Below the pieces are notes generated by a model. The model worked only from the letters and a program-made list of their open reading frames with translations, did no database searches and was not told the DNA's origin. Shown here one piece after another: positions 35,166-42,680 of a stretch of 64,000 nucleotides of DNA; positions within the stretch are counted from its first letter, which is position 1; each line of letters opens with the position of its first letter. The stretch comes from DASSSY01 sp035708205 (GTDB lineage Bacteria; Bacteroidota; Bacteroidia; Chitinophagales; Chitinophagaceae), in NCBI GenBank assembly GCA_035708205.1, contig DASSSY010000008.1:310001-374000 (forward strand). The letters run 5' to 3'. The translations under genes were made by a program, and so were the position numbers.

Positions 35166-36425
35166 CTAAGTTTTCCGGGGTTTTCGTTTAGCAGCTGGAA
35201 ATAGGACATTATTCAGGATCAGCCGGTAGCCCGGAGAATTGGGATGTAAGGATAAATCTGTGGGCGGGTCGCCAACCATGTGCTGGTAATCTTCCGGGTC
35301 ATGCCCGCCATAGAAGGTCCAGGTACCTTTTCCGAAAATGCCATGGATATAGCGGGCTTCTCCGGCGGCCTTGTTTCCTCCCAGGATAATATCGCTGCTT
35401 TTTAATGTGGACAACCGGAAAGCCGTGGTTTGCCCCATAAAGCCTTTAATAGTGGTAGTATGGTCCTGGCAAAGCATGGTAGGCACCGGGTCTGATTTGG
35501 CCGAAAAGGTAAACAGGCTAAAATAATCCATCGCAGGGTTGACGTGTCTGTATAAGGTATTGTCGATGTCAGAGATTTCATAGATCATCGGGTTGGCCAC
35601 GATAGTAAAATCCTTAAAGGCAAAACAATTGTTGAAATTAAGTTTTTGCTGGGCGTCGGGGTCCATCGGATCGCCGTCAAAAGGCGTAGCGCAAATATCA
35701 TCACCATCAGCCGCCAGTGCGATATCATAGCTGTCAGTGGCCGAGCACATGGCAAACAGATAACCGCCGCCAGCCACGAAATCCCGGATTTTTTTGGCCA
35801 CTGCTAATTTGAGCTGGGAAACTTTTTTAAACCCGTGCTTTGTGGCTAAACCCTGTTGCCGGTTAACTTCTTGGATGTACCAGTCCGCGTTCCGGTAAGC
35901 CCCCCAGAATTTTCCGTATTGCCCCGTAAAATCTTCATGATGCAGATGCAGCCAGTCATATTTCGGCAGATCGCCTGCCAGGATATTATCATCATAAACT
36001 TTGTCGTAAGGGATTTCCGCATAGGTCAGCACCATCGTCACGGCATCGTCCCATGGGCGTTTTCCGGGCGGCGTGTAAACCGCGATCTTCGGGGCTTTTT
36101 CCAATTTAATGACCGCGCCGTTGAAGTTAGGGTCGGCAATTTTTTCTAAGATAGCGCTGTATTGGGCGTCAGGGAGTATTTTGAAAGAAACGTTCCTAAG
36201 CCGGCAGGCATTTTGAATAGCCGGATTGTCGGGAAGTGCAAAGGCGCCGCCGTCATAGTTCAGCAGCCAGTCCACCTTGATGCCGGATTGCAGCGCAAGG
36301 AAGGCTATGCCATACGCCTTCAGGTGATCGGTCTGGTCGTCGGCATTCATCGGGATATACAATTCGGCGCAAAGTCCTCGAAAGGAAAAACACAGGGCTG
36401 CCAGCAACAGGATTATTTTTTTCAT
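35166..36425 (-). CDS. Secreted amidotransferase-like protein of unknown function
   Basis: The ATG at 36425 opens a good signal peptide (MKKIILLLAALCFSFRGLCA, cut before ELY); the same frame is open 160 codons further upstream but overlaps the next gene. I cannot assign a function. The 419-residue protein has a GATase1/ThuA-like core: a DWLHLHHEDFTG loop and the elbow-like FVAGGGYLFAMCSATDSYD with a possible nucleophile Cys, followed by a C-terminal region with GTWTFYGGHDPEDYQHMVGD. From memory, Bacteroidota homologues are often labelled asparagine synthetase B, but nothing here resembles an ATP-binding synthetase domain. It is 44 bases downstream of a polytopic membrane-protein gene, so the two are probably co-transcribed. 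Confidence 0.75.
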   Translation of the reverse strand: MKKIILLLAALCFSFRGLCAELYIPMNADDQTDHLKAYGIAFLALQSGIKVDWLLNYDGGAFALPDNPAIQNACRLRNVSFKILPDAQYSAILEKIADPNFNGAVIKLEKAPKIAVYTPPGKRPWDDAVTMVLTYAEIPYDKVYDDNILAGDLPKYDWLHLHHEDFTGQYGKFWGAYRNADWYIQEVNRQQGLATKHGFKKVSQLKLAVAKKIRDFVAGGGYLFAMCSATDSYDIALAADGDDICATPFDGDPMDPDAQQKLNFNNCFAFKDFTIVANPMIYEISDIDNTLYRHVNPAMDYFSLFTFSAKSDPVPTMLCQDHTTTIKGFMGQTTAFRLSTLKSSDIILGGNKAAGEARYIHGIFGKGTWTFYGGHDPEDYQHMVGDPPTDLSLHPNSPGYRLILNNVLFPAAKRKPRKT

Positions 36426-36469
36426 AATGTTCTCCATTTCCGGGAAAGAGGAACTGCAATGTACGAAAA

Positions 36470-37774
36470 TTAATTCCTGCCCGGTCCCGGAATCCTTCTT
36501 TTTACATGGAAAAGCTGCCCGGTAACAAATAACAGCAGGCCCAGGAAAATGCCGACGGTTATCCAGAAGGTCAGCTTTGTGAAAAAGGCTTTGTAGATAC
36601 CGATAAACGCAAACAACGAATGAGCGAATAGCGCTGCCTCGCTCAATAAAACGCAAGCCACGAAAAGAAGCAGCCCCCCGCCGGCCACCCGGTTGTTTTT
36701 GATACGTAATTGCCGGAAATAGAGTAGGTAGCCTATAAGGAAAAAAGTAATAAAGCAAAGGAAGGTAAGATGTAGAAAACCGATGACCAGGGGGCGGAAG
36801 GAAAATGCGAAAGCCGCCAGCGATGGTATTAAGGTTGCTGCCTGCATAATGGTTTTCAGGAAAAAGGATAGGGTAGCGATCTGCCAGAGCAGGCTGGGTA
36901 CCCATGGAATCCGTGCCCTGATCTTAGGGTAGAGCCTGATCATCACGATGAATAGCATTACCGCTGCAATAAAAGAGGTAATGACGGAAATGATGGACGG
37001 TATTTCCGCCCAGCTATGCGGGTAAAACGCGAGGATGGAAAGAAAATAGCCCGGTACCAGGCCAATGGTCAGCAGCCAGAAAATGATCCGCACCATATTG
37101 GTGTGCCATGAGCGATGAATAGTGTGCAGCCAGCTCAACAGTAAACCGAAGATGCCAAAAGTAAACCAGCCGTTATATTGGAAATGAAGGAAAAAATAGA
37201 ACGCCGCACGGATTTCAATAGGCGAACCTTTTCCGGAAATATTGAAGTAAATTAACAATAAGGTGCCCGGTACGGACAGCAGATACCAAAGCATGGCGCC
37301 CCGGAGAAAAAGCTTCACGGCGGAAGGAGTGTCGGCATGGCTTAGATCTTTCCAGATCAGCGCCACAAATAATATACCCGCAAGAGCAGAAAGGATAGCC
37401 AGGGAAATGGATACCAGGCCGTAGCCTTCTGCAAGGAAGCTGGTCAGCATGGCCAAAGCGGTTATTTCAATAAAATAGAAAGCAAAGCGGTAAATGCCTC
37501 TTTCCGCCCTGTGCTCCGGGAGGACGAAAGCCACCATGGAAGAAAATAAGGTCAGTCCGACCCAGCCGGAAAAAACAAAATTCGCATGCGCATGCAATGC
37601 ATTGGCCTGATCCATGACCGGCAGGGGAAAAACGATCTTATAACGCATGGCCAGCCCGACAAGTGCCGTCAGCAGCAGGTTCAGCAAACAAATAATGGCC
37701 CAGGAACGGGGAAGCGAGTTCTTTTGTGTTTGAAAATGGTTTGACATGCTTATGAAACTGCTTTTGATTATCAT
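36470..37774 (-). CDS. Polytopic membrane protein with His motifs, haem-copper-oxidase-like
   Basis: The protein of up to 434 residues has about twelve hydrophobic segments. ATG at 37774 and ATG at 37747 (MSNHFQTQ) are both possible starts. Histidines sit where oxidase subunit I-type haem ligands would be: ALHAHANFVFSGWVGL, AFYFFLHFQYNGWFTFGIFG and VIGFLHLTFLCF. The arrangement recalls haem-copper oxidases and NnrS/NorB-like proteins, but the Cu-site His pair is not clear, so I do not assign an activity. It is transcribed divergently from the cytochrome c-NirK pair, and shares a 171-base control region with it, which suggests a role linked to nitrite or nitric oxide. Confidence 0.72.
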   Translation of the reverse strand: MIIKSSFISMSNHFQTQKNSLPRSWAIICLLNLLLTALVGLAMRYKIVFPLPVMDQANALHAHANFVFSGWVGLTLFSSMVAFVLPEHRAERGIYRFAFYFIEITALAMLTSFLAEGYGLVSISLAILSALAGILFVALIWKDLSHADTPSAVKLFLRGAMLWYLLSVPGTLLLIYFNISGKGSPIEIRAAFYFFLHFQYNGWFTFGIFGLLLSWLHTIHRSWHTNMVRIIFWLLTIGLVPGYFLSILAFYPHSWAEIPSIISVITSFIAAVMLFIVMIRLYPKIRARIPWVPSLLWQIATLSFFLKTIMQAATLIPSLAAFAFSFRPLVIGFLHLTFLCFITFFLIGYLLYFRQLRIKNNRVAGGGLLLFVACVLLSEAALFAHSLFAFIGIYKAFFTKLTFWITVGIFLGLLLFVTGQLFHVKRRIPGPGRN

Positions 37775-37802
37775 TTTCGGGTCGATGCGCCTGCCGGACC
37801 TA

Positions 37803-37810
37803 CAAAAATA
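37803..37810 (-). promoter_or_regulatory. -7 promoter box of the minus-strand membrane-protein gene
   Basis: On the minus strand TATTTTTG matches TAnnTTTG, 28 bases before the ATG at 37774. It lies in the same divergent region as the nirK-side promoter but does not overlap it. Confidence 0.4.
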
Positions 37811-37868
37811 GGAATTACAAATAAGTCTGTTAGCATAGATACAAAAATCAGAAACAGGAGGTCAATTT

Positions 37869-37885
37869 AATTGTTTTTTACAATT
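37869..37885. promoter_or_regulatory. Perfect inverted repeat overlapping the cytochrome c-nirK promoter
   Basis: AATTGT-N5-ACAATT is a perfect 6-bp inverted repeat whose left arm contains the -33 TTG of the cytochrome c promoter. Its position suits an operator for a dimeric regulator, for example of the Crp/Fnr family or the nearby ArsR-type regulator. Which protein binds is not known. Confidence 0.5.
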
Positions 37886-37901
37886 TCATGACATATATTT
37901 G
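37871..37901 (+). promoter_or_regulatory. Promoter of the cytochrome c-nirK pair (TTG-N20-TATATTTG)
   Basis: TTG (37871-37873) and TATATTTG (37894-37901) are separated by 20 bases and match the Bacteroidota consensus at every defined position. The predicted start is near 37908, giving a leader of about 38 bases before the ATG at 37946. Confidence 0.7.
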
Positions 37902-37945
37902 TAAGGACAACAACAAACATTCTCAATCTTTTAAACATCCGGAAT

Positions 37946-38443
37946 ATGAAAAAACTCTGTATTATTAGCGCCACCGCTTTGGCCGTTTCCTTCTTTGTTG
38001 CCTGCGGCGGTAATGGGAACAATAATAATTCCACTCAAAAAACGGAAGATACTGCGGCGTCAGCTTCCGAACAATCCGCTGCAACAAAAAACCCGGCCTA
38101 TGATCCCCATCGCGGAGAAGGGAAATTTAAAGATTATGAAGCCGGCGCCCTGAACCCGGATCTGGCGGCCAAAGGGAAGGAGATTTATAATAACAAATGC
38201 CAGGGTTGCCATAAGCTAACCGATGAAAAGCTGGTGGGGCCGGGTTGGAAAGGCGTGACCAATAATCATTCAGCTGCCTGGATTCTGAATTTTATTACCA
38301 ATCCCGATGCGATGCTGGACCAGGACCCTGAATTGCAAAAGCAAATTGATATTTGCATGGTACGGATGCCCAATCAGAACCTCTCTGATGACGAGGCTAA
38401 AGAAATTTATGATTTCATGCGGCAGAATGATGGGAAAAAATAA
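37946..38443 (+). CDS. Monohaem cytochrome c lipoprotein
   Basis: A lipoprotein signal ends at Cys 20 (FFVACGG). After an Asn/Ser/Thr-rich linker of about 35 residues comes a single cytochrome c domain with the haem-attachment motif CQGCH (residues 85-89) and a Met in CMVRMPNQ (residue 141) as likely sixth ligand. The protein has 165 residues and should be anchored to the membrane facing the periplasm. It lies 144 bases before nirK on the same strand and very probably donates electrons to the nitrite reductase, which is an inference from position. Confidence 0.93.
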   Translation: MKKLCIISATALAVSFFVACGGNGNNNNSTQKTEDTAASASEQSAATKNPAYDPHRGEGKFKDYEAGALNPDLAAKGKEIYNNKCQGCHKLTDEKLVGPGWKGVTNNHSAAWILNFITNPDAMLDQDPELQKQIDICMVRMPNQNLSDDEAKEIYDFMRQNDGKK

Positions 38444-38587
38444 GTGCTGAACCCTAACAAAAGTATTTTCCGCTGCTACCGTAAAAAGGCGCATGTCTTC
38501 GGAGCTTAAACTTCGGTTGCCTGCGGCTTTACTTTTCGGGGAATTGATCGGCCTGTTATCCATAATTATTTCAAAAAATTACAATCT

Positions 38588-39676
38588 ATGAAAAAAATCG
38601 TCCCTTTAATGCTCCTGCCGGCCATAGCCTGTATCACGGCCTGTACTACGCCAAACGGTAGCGGCACCCCGGAAAAGAGCACAATGGTTTTGGGCAGCCC
38701 GAAATCTGCGATTACCCAGACGCCGGATACGGTACGAACGCCAAGGGGGCCGCTGGCCTATGGCCTGGAAGTGCCTAAAGCTTCTGATAAAGACACGATT
38801 GATGTCAAGATCGACGTGACCCATGAGGAATACCAGGTCCGGAACGGCGTGTCGTTCATTGCCTGGGAATTTGGCGGTTCTGTTCCCGGCCCCACCTTAA
38901 AGGTAAGGGTAGGGCAGGTAGTGCGCTTCTCCATGACCAACCGTTCCAATGAAAATATGTCGGATGTTTCCATGCACATGCAGGGGCAGGAAATGCACAC
39001 GGACGGTCGTCATATGGATATGAGCAATCCTTCGGCGCCCATGCCGCATTCTATTGATTTCCATGCGGCCATGGTCAACCCGGAGGATAAATACCGGACA
39101 GTATCGCCGGGCGAGACCATTCACTTTACGTGGACGGCCAACTATCCCGGCGTATTCATGTACCATTGCGGTACGCCAATGGTATTACAGCATATGATCT
39201 ATGGTATGATCGGGATGGTTATTGCGGAACCTAAAGACGGATTCCCGGATAAGGTTGACCGGGAATTTGCCTTGGTCCAGAACGAATTTTACCTGGTGAA
39301 GCACGGCGATGCCTATGTCCCTGATACGGTGGCGGCGATGCGTAAGCAGCCAACCTATGTAACGTTTAACGGTAAGCCGGCGCAATATGTCGTGAGGCCG
39401 ATAAAAGTCAAAGCTGGCGAAAGGATCAGGATTTACCTGCTGAATGCCGGCCCGAATAATGCAACGGCTTTCCATATTATCGGGACAATTATGGACAAGG
39501 TATGGCTGGATGGTAATCCGAAGAATGAAATGCAGGGTTTACAATCCATTTATTTAGGGCCTGCCAGTGGCGCGATCATCGATTTTGTTTTACCGGAAAA
39601 GGGAAGTTATACTTTTGTGGACCATTCCTTTGCCGATGCGGAAATGGGCGCTATGGGTGTTTTCAAGGCGGAATAA
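38588..39676 (+). CDS. nirK: Copper-containing nitrite reductase, lipoprotein form
   Basis: NirK reduces nitrite to nitric oxide in the periplasm. After a lipoprotein signal (Cys 19) there are two cupredoxin domains with all copper ligands: type 1 site H154, C194, H202 and M207; type 2 site H159, H193 and H346. The catalytic acid-base pair is D157 and H296. The Cys-to-His spacing (CGTPMVLQH) is one residue shorter than in the Alcaligenes enzyme and resembles the Geobacillus-type sequence. Just before H154 is an insert of about 30 residues rich in Met and His (residues 124-154). Cytochrome c encoded upstream is its likely donor. No nitric oxide reductase genes are adjacent on this strand. Confidence 0.92.
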   Translation: MKKIVPLMLLPAIACITACTTPNGSGTPEKSTMVLGSPKSAITQTPDTVRTPRGPLAYGLEVPKASDKDTIDVKIDVTHEEYQVRNGVSFIAWEFGGSVPGPTLKVRVGQVVRFSMTNRSNENMSDVSMHMQGQEMHTDGRHMDMSNPSAPMPHSIDFHAAMVNPEDKYRTVSPGETIHFTWTANYPGVFMYHCGTPMVLQHMIYGMIGMVIAEPKDGFPDKVDREFALVQNEFYLVKHGDAYVPDTVAAMRKQPTYVTFNGKPAQYVVRPIKVKAGERIRIYLLNAGPNNATAFHIIGTIMDKVWLDGNPKNEMQGLQSIYLGPASGAIIDFVLPEKGSYTFVDHSFADAEMGAMGVFKAE

Positions 39677-39978
39677 TCAATCGTTTGTTTAAATTGTAAG
39701 GTGTTACCAAAAGCCTGGCTTAGATTTAATCGCCGTAGGTACATTAGTTATAAAAATAAAGATATTGAACCTGCTCAATGACTTTAAAGGAGCCATTTTC
39801 AAGCAGGTAGTACATATATCTTAACATTATATTAACTTTATTCCTGGTCGATTTGAGTTTTATATGGTAGAATATTTCTATCTTTGCAGCCGGAAAGATT
39901 TAGTACACACTTGTAAGTAAATTGCCTATAACCCAGAAAATACTTACTTTTTTAATTACAATTTAAATTTTATAACAA
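39677..39978 (+). other. Intergenic region with ArsR promoter
   Basis: This A/T-rich stretch of 302 bases holds no supported coding sequence or clear nirK terminator. Its 3' part carries the promoter of the ArsR gene (39853-39886), from which an untranslated leader of about 85 bases is predicted. Confidence 0.4.
39853..39886 (+). promoter_or_regulatory. Promoter of the ArsR-family gene (TTG-N23-TATCTTTG)
   Basis: TTG (39853-39855) and TATCTTTG (39879-39886) are 23 bases apart, at the upper limit of normal spacing. The predicted start is near 39893. Confidence 0.5.
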
Positions 39979-40335
39979 ATGGATCAAGTCATGTCAATGG
40001 ACACCACAGAAGTACGTCATGAAAACCCGGCAACAGCATCTGTAAAATTAGATTATATGGCTGTTAAGAATGCTGCGATGACCCTTAGAGCAATCAATCA
40101 TAAGTTACGTCAACAAATCATCCGTTTATTGGAAGAAAACAAAAAGATGAATGTTACTGATATTTATGTGAAATTGCGTTTGGAACAATCTGTAGCTTCT
40201 CAGCATTTGGCCATTTTACGTCGTGCCGATATCGTTTCCACGGAAAGAGACGGTAAATTCATCCATTACCGTCTGAACCATCCCCGTATTGCTTCCATCA
40301 GCAAATTCGTTAAGGATCTGACGGACGCGCAATAA
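39979..40335 (+). CDS. ArsR-family winged-helix transcriptional regulator
   Basis: The 118-residue protein has the ArsR-type winged helix: LRAINHKLRQQIIRLLEENKKMNVTDIYVKLRLEQSVASQHLAILRRADIV, followed by the wing (STERDGKFIHYRLNHPRI) and a helical end. There is no ELCVCDL metal motif and no Cys, so it is not an arsenic or cadmium sensor of the classic type; it may respond to a different signal. It is separated from nirK by 302 bases and has its own promoter, so a regulatory link with nirK is possible but unproven. A terminator follows 37 bases after its stop. Confidence 0.92.
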   Translation: MDQVMSMDTTEVRHENPATASVKLDYMAVKNAAMTLRAINHKLRQQIIRLLEENKKMNVTDIYVKLRLEQSVASQHLAILRRADIVSTERDGKFIHYRLNHPRIASISKFVKDLTDAQ

Positions 40336-40371
40336 TTATTGCGAACAAAAATTTTCTGAATTTTAAAAATA

Positions 40372-40397
40372 AGAGCTTCCGGGAAACGGGAGCTTTT
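40372..40397 (+). terminator. Intrinsic terminator after the ArsR gene
   Basis: AGCTTCCG and CGGGAGCT form an 8-bp stem (one T-G pair) around GGAAA, followed by seven T. It ends directly before the stop codon of the convergent Old Yellow Enzyme gene. Confidence 0.75.
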
Positions 40398-40398
40398 T

Positions 40399-41505
40399 TT
40401 ATTTTATCAGAGGATAATCGGTATAGCCTTTTTCGCCCTTGCTGTAAAAGGTGGTCCTGTCGGCTTTATTCATGGGCAAATTGTTCCGGAACCGATCAGC
40501 CAGATCGGGATTGGCGATAAACGGAATGCCGAAGGAAACCATGTCCGTAATACCTTTTTGAATAGCTTCAGCAGCGGTTTGAGCGTTAAAGCCCCGGTTG
40601 ATCATTAAATTACCGGAGTATATTTTCCTGAAATGAGCCGCCATATCAAGCACCTCATCAAGCGGGGAGAGGGTAGTACCGGACTTTGAAAATCCGGAAA
40701 GGTGCAGGTAGGCTAAATTGTAGGCATTTAATTTTTCCACAAGGAAATCGAAAGTCGGGCGGGTACTTTCATCCACCGTTATGCCAAAAGAATCACTAAG
40801 ATCTGGATTCAGCCGGATCCCGGTATTTTCCGCGCCGATCCCGGGCAGCAGGGCTTCAACGGTTTCTAACAAAAACCGGCAACGGTTCTCAATAGTACCG
40901 CCGTAACGGTCTGTCCGGGTATTGGCGCATCTGGCCAGGAACTGGTGAAAGAGGTAGCCGTTGGCGGCATGAATTTCAATACCGTCAAAACCTGCTTCCA
41001 TGGCGTTAGTGGCCGCCTTTTTAAAATCGGCAATAGTTGCATTGATCTCCTCCGGGCTCATAGCTTTTGGCGTAACGGTATCCTGCCGGCCATATTTCGT
41101 GTACGTCTCAACACGGGGATTAATGGCAGAAGGGGCCAACGGCAGCCGGCCACGATGAAAATCAGGATGGGAAATCCGGCCCGTATGCCACAGTTGGGCG
41201 AATATCTTCCCGCCTTCGTGATGGACGGTATCCGTAACCTGTTTCCAGCTTGCGGTCTGTTCCTTAGTGTATAGTCCCGGTACACGGATATAGCCTGCTG
41301 CTGCCGGGCTAACAAAAATACCTTCGGAAATGATTAAGCCGGCGCCGGTTCTTTGCCCGTAATATTCAGCCATTAAGCCGTTGGCCAGATGTTGTTCATC
41401 ATCCGAACGGTTGCGGGTCATGGGCGCCATAACGATACGGTTCTTCAATGGCGTTTTACCGATGGTTATGGGTTCAAATAATGGATGGATAGCTTTGGGC
41501 GTCAT
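40399..41505 (-). CDS. Alkene reductase, Old Yellow Enzyme family
   Basis: The 368-residue protein is an FMN-dependent NAD(P)H:flavin oxidoreductase of the NemA/OYE type. It starts HPLFEPITIGKTPLKNRIVMAPMTRNRS, and has QLWHTGRISHP, the substrate-binding HAANGYLFHQFLA with its His/Asn pair, TRTDRYGGTIENRCRF and MVSFGIPFIANPDLADRF. It reduces activated C=C bonds, and possibly nitro compounds, in the cytosol. The physiological substrate is not known. It lies 7 bases downstream of a TraB/GumN gene and is probably co-transcribed with it. Confidence 0.94.
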   Translation of the reverse strand: MTPKAIHPLFEPITIGKTPLKNRIVMAPMTRNRSDDEQHLANGLMAEYYGQRTGAGLIISEGIFVSPAAAGYIRVPGLYTKEQTASWKQVTDTVHHEGGKIFAQLWHTGRISHPDFHRGRLPLAPSAINPRVETYTKYGRQDTVTPKAMSPEEINATIADFKKAATNAMEAGFDGIEIHAANGYLFHQFLARCANTRTDRYGGTIENRCRFLLETVEALLPGIGAENTGIRLNPDLSDSFGITVDESTRPTFDFLVEKLNAYNLAYLHLSGFSKSGTTLSPLDEVLDMAAHFRKIYSGNLMINRGFNAQTAAEAIQKGITDMVSFGIPFIANPDLADRFRNNLPMNKADRTTFYSKGEKGYTDYPLIK

Positions 41506-41512
41506 GATAAGA

Positions 41513-42403
41513 TTATTTGACAGGTTCTACGGTATACCCTTTTTGTTTTAATAGCGCAATCACGCCTTTGGGACCGGCTAAATGCCCGGCGCCTACGGCA
41601 ATGAATGTGGGATGTTCCCGGATCAGTTGCTCAATTTCCGGGATCCATTGGTGGTTTCTCCGGTAAAGCAGGGTATTGAGGTCGGCGCTCATATCCGGGG
41701 AAGCCAGAATAAGCCTGTATAGGCTGTCCAGATCCTGCTTTAAAAATGCAGATAATAATATTTTATATTGTTCTCTGGGCTTTTGGGGATGATTCAGTAG
41801 TTGAATGACCTGGTCGGCCGTTGTATCCTTATCCAGGTCCTCCATGATCGCTAGCTGTTCCTTGGCGGATTCCAGCCCCAGGATTTCTTTGTGCTGCTCC
41901 ACAGCCCAGCTTCCGATCTTTTGCTCATAAGATACCGGTTCTGCCGCCTGGCAGGGACTGGCGGTCATCATTGCCATGCTGAGGATCGCGAAGGGTTGTA
42001 AACGGGATAACATAACCGCCGGGATATTCAATGTATCCCGGGCATATTTTTCCAATCTTTGGTAGTCTTCCGGACTGAAATAATCTTTCAAAGCCAGGCT
42101 GTCAGGCAGCGTCATGCCGGCGCTAACGGTCTTCATGACCTTCGGGTCATCAATATCCATTTCGAAAGCGATTTTTTGTGAGGCCGCAAAGGCTTTTTGC
42201 ATGGCCGGTGTCCATAGGAACTTCTCCGGGCAGATGAGATGGATCGTTCCTAGCAGATAGGATGGCGCTTTAAGGTCTTTCCCCGAAATTTTCCATAGTA
42301 AAGATGTCTTTTGTGCTGATTTCAGATGTTGTCTTTGTTGCGCCCGGCAGCTGATAACGGTGATAAAAGCCAGGCCGGCAGAAAGAAAGAAGAGCTTTTT
42401 CAT
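41513..42403 (-). CDS. TraB/GumN-family lipoprotein
   Basis: A signal with lipobox VISC (Cys 19) is followed by the GumN/TraB domain, with SGKDLKAPSYLLGTIHLIC near the N-terminus, the conserved ALKDYFSPEDYQRLEKY region and the closing GAGHLAGPKGVIALLKQKGY. The 296-residue protein should be attached to a membrane, facing the periplasm. Proteins of this family are distantly related to metalloproteases of the Tiki type, which use the GTIH and GAGHL segments; the function here is not established. Adjacent to the alkene reductase, which follows after 7 bases. Confidence 0.9.
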   Translation of the reverse strand: MKKLFFLSAGLAFITVISCRAQQRQHLKSAQKTSLLWKISGKDLKAPSYLLGTIHLICPEKFLWTPAMQKAFAASQKIAFEMDIDDPKVMKTVSAGMTLPDSLALKDYFSPEDYQRLEKYARDTLNIPAVMLSRLQPFAILSMAMMTASPCQAAEPVSYEQKIGSWAVEQHKEILGLESAKEQLAIMEDLDKDTTADQVIQLLNHPQKPREQYKILLSAFLKQDLDSLYRLILASPDMSADLNTLLYRRNHQWIPEIEQLIREHPTFIAVGAGHLAGPKGVIALLKQKGYTVEPVK

Positions 42404-42640
42404 ATGGGATTCTTCAACGGTTTTGCGTAACGATGCGCAAGTTAAAGTAAATATTTTTGAAGGGTCCGGCGGTTATTGCACGGAATCATCTTCCGGGGCA
42501 AGCAGCTAGGGATTCAATATTATTGTTTATCTTCTATAGTTGAAGTTTTATCCGGAGAGGATTTTCATGCCGTTATCACCCCTTAGTATAGGAATGTCAT
42601 ATTAATTTGTAAATTACCATCATATTATCTACTTTTTCCG

Positions 42641-42648
42641 TACCTTTG
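42641..42648 (+). promoter_or_regulatory. -7 promoter box of ileS
   Basis: TACCTTTG matches TAnnTTTG and lies 32 bases before the ATG at 42681. No TTG stands 17-23 bases upstream (one occurs at 31 bases), so the -33 element is weak. Confidence 0.5.
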
Positions 42649-42680
42649 CGGCTATTTTACGGAATATACGATTGAGACAG

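Noticed and set aside
36426..36905. 160-codon N-terminal extension of the amidotransferase-like frame
   Set aside because: It overlaps the coding sequence of the upstream membrane protein, whereas the ATG at 36425 starts an excellent signal peptide.
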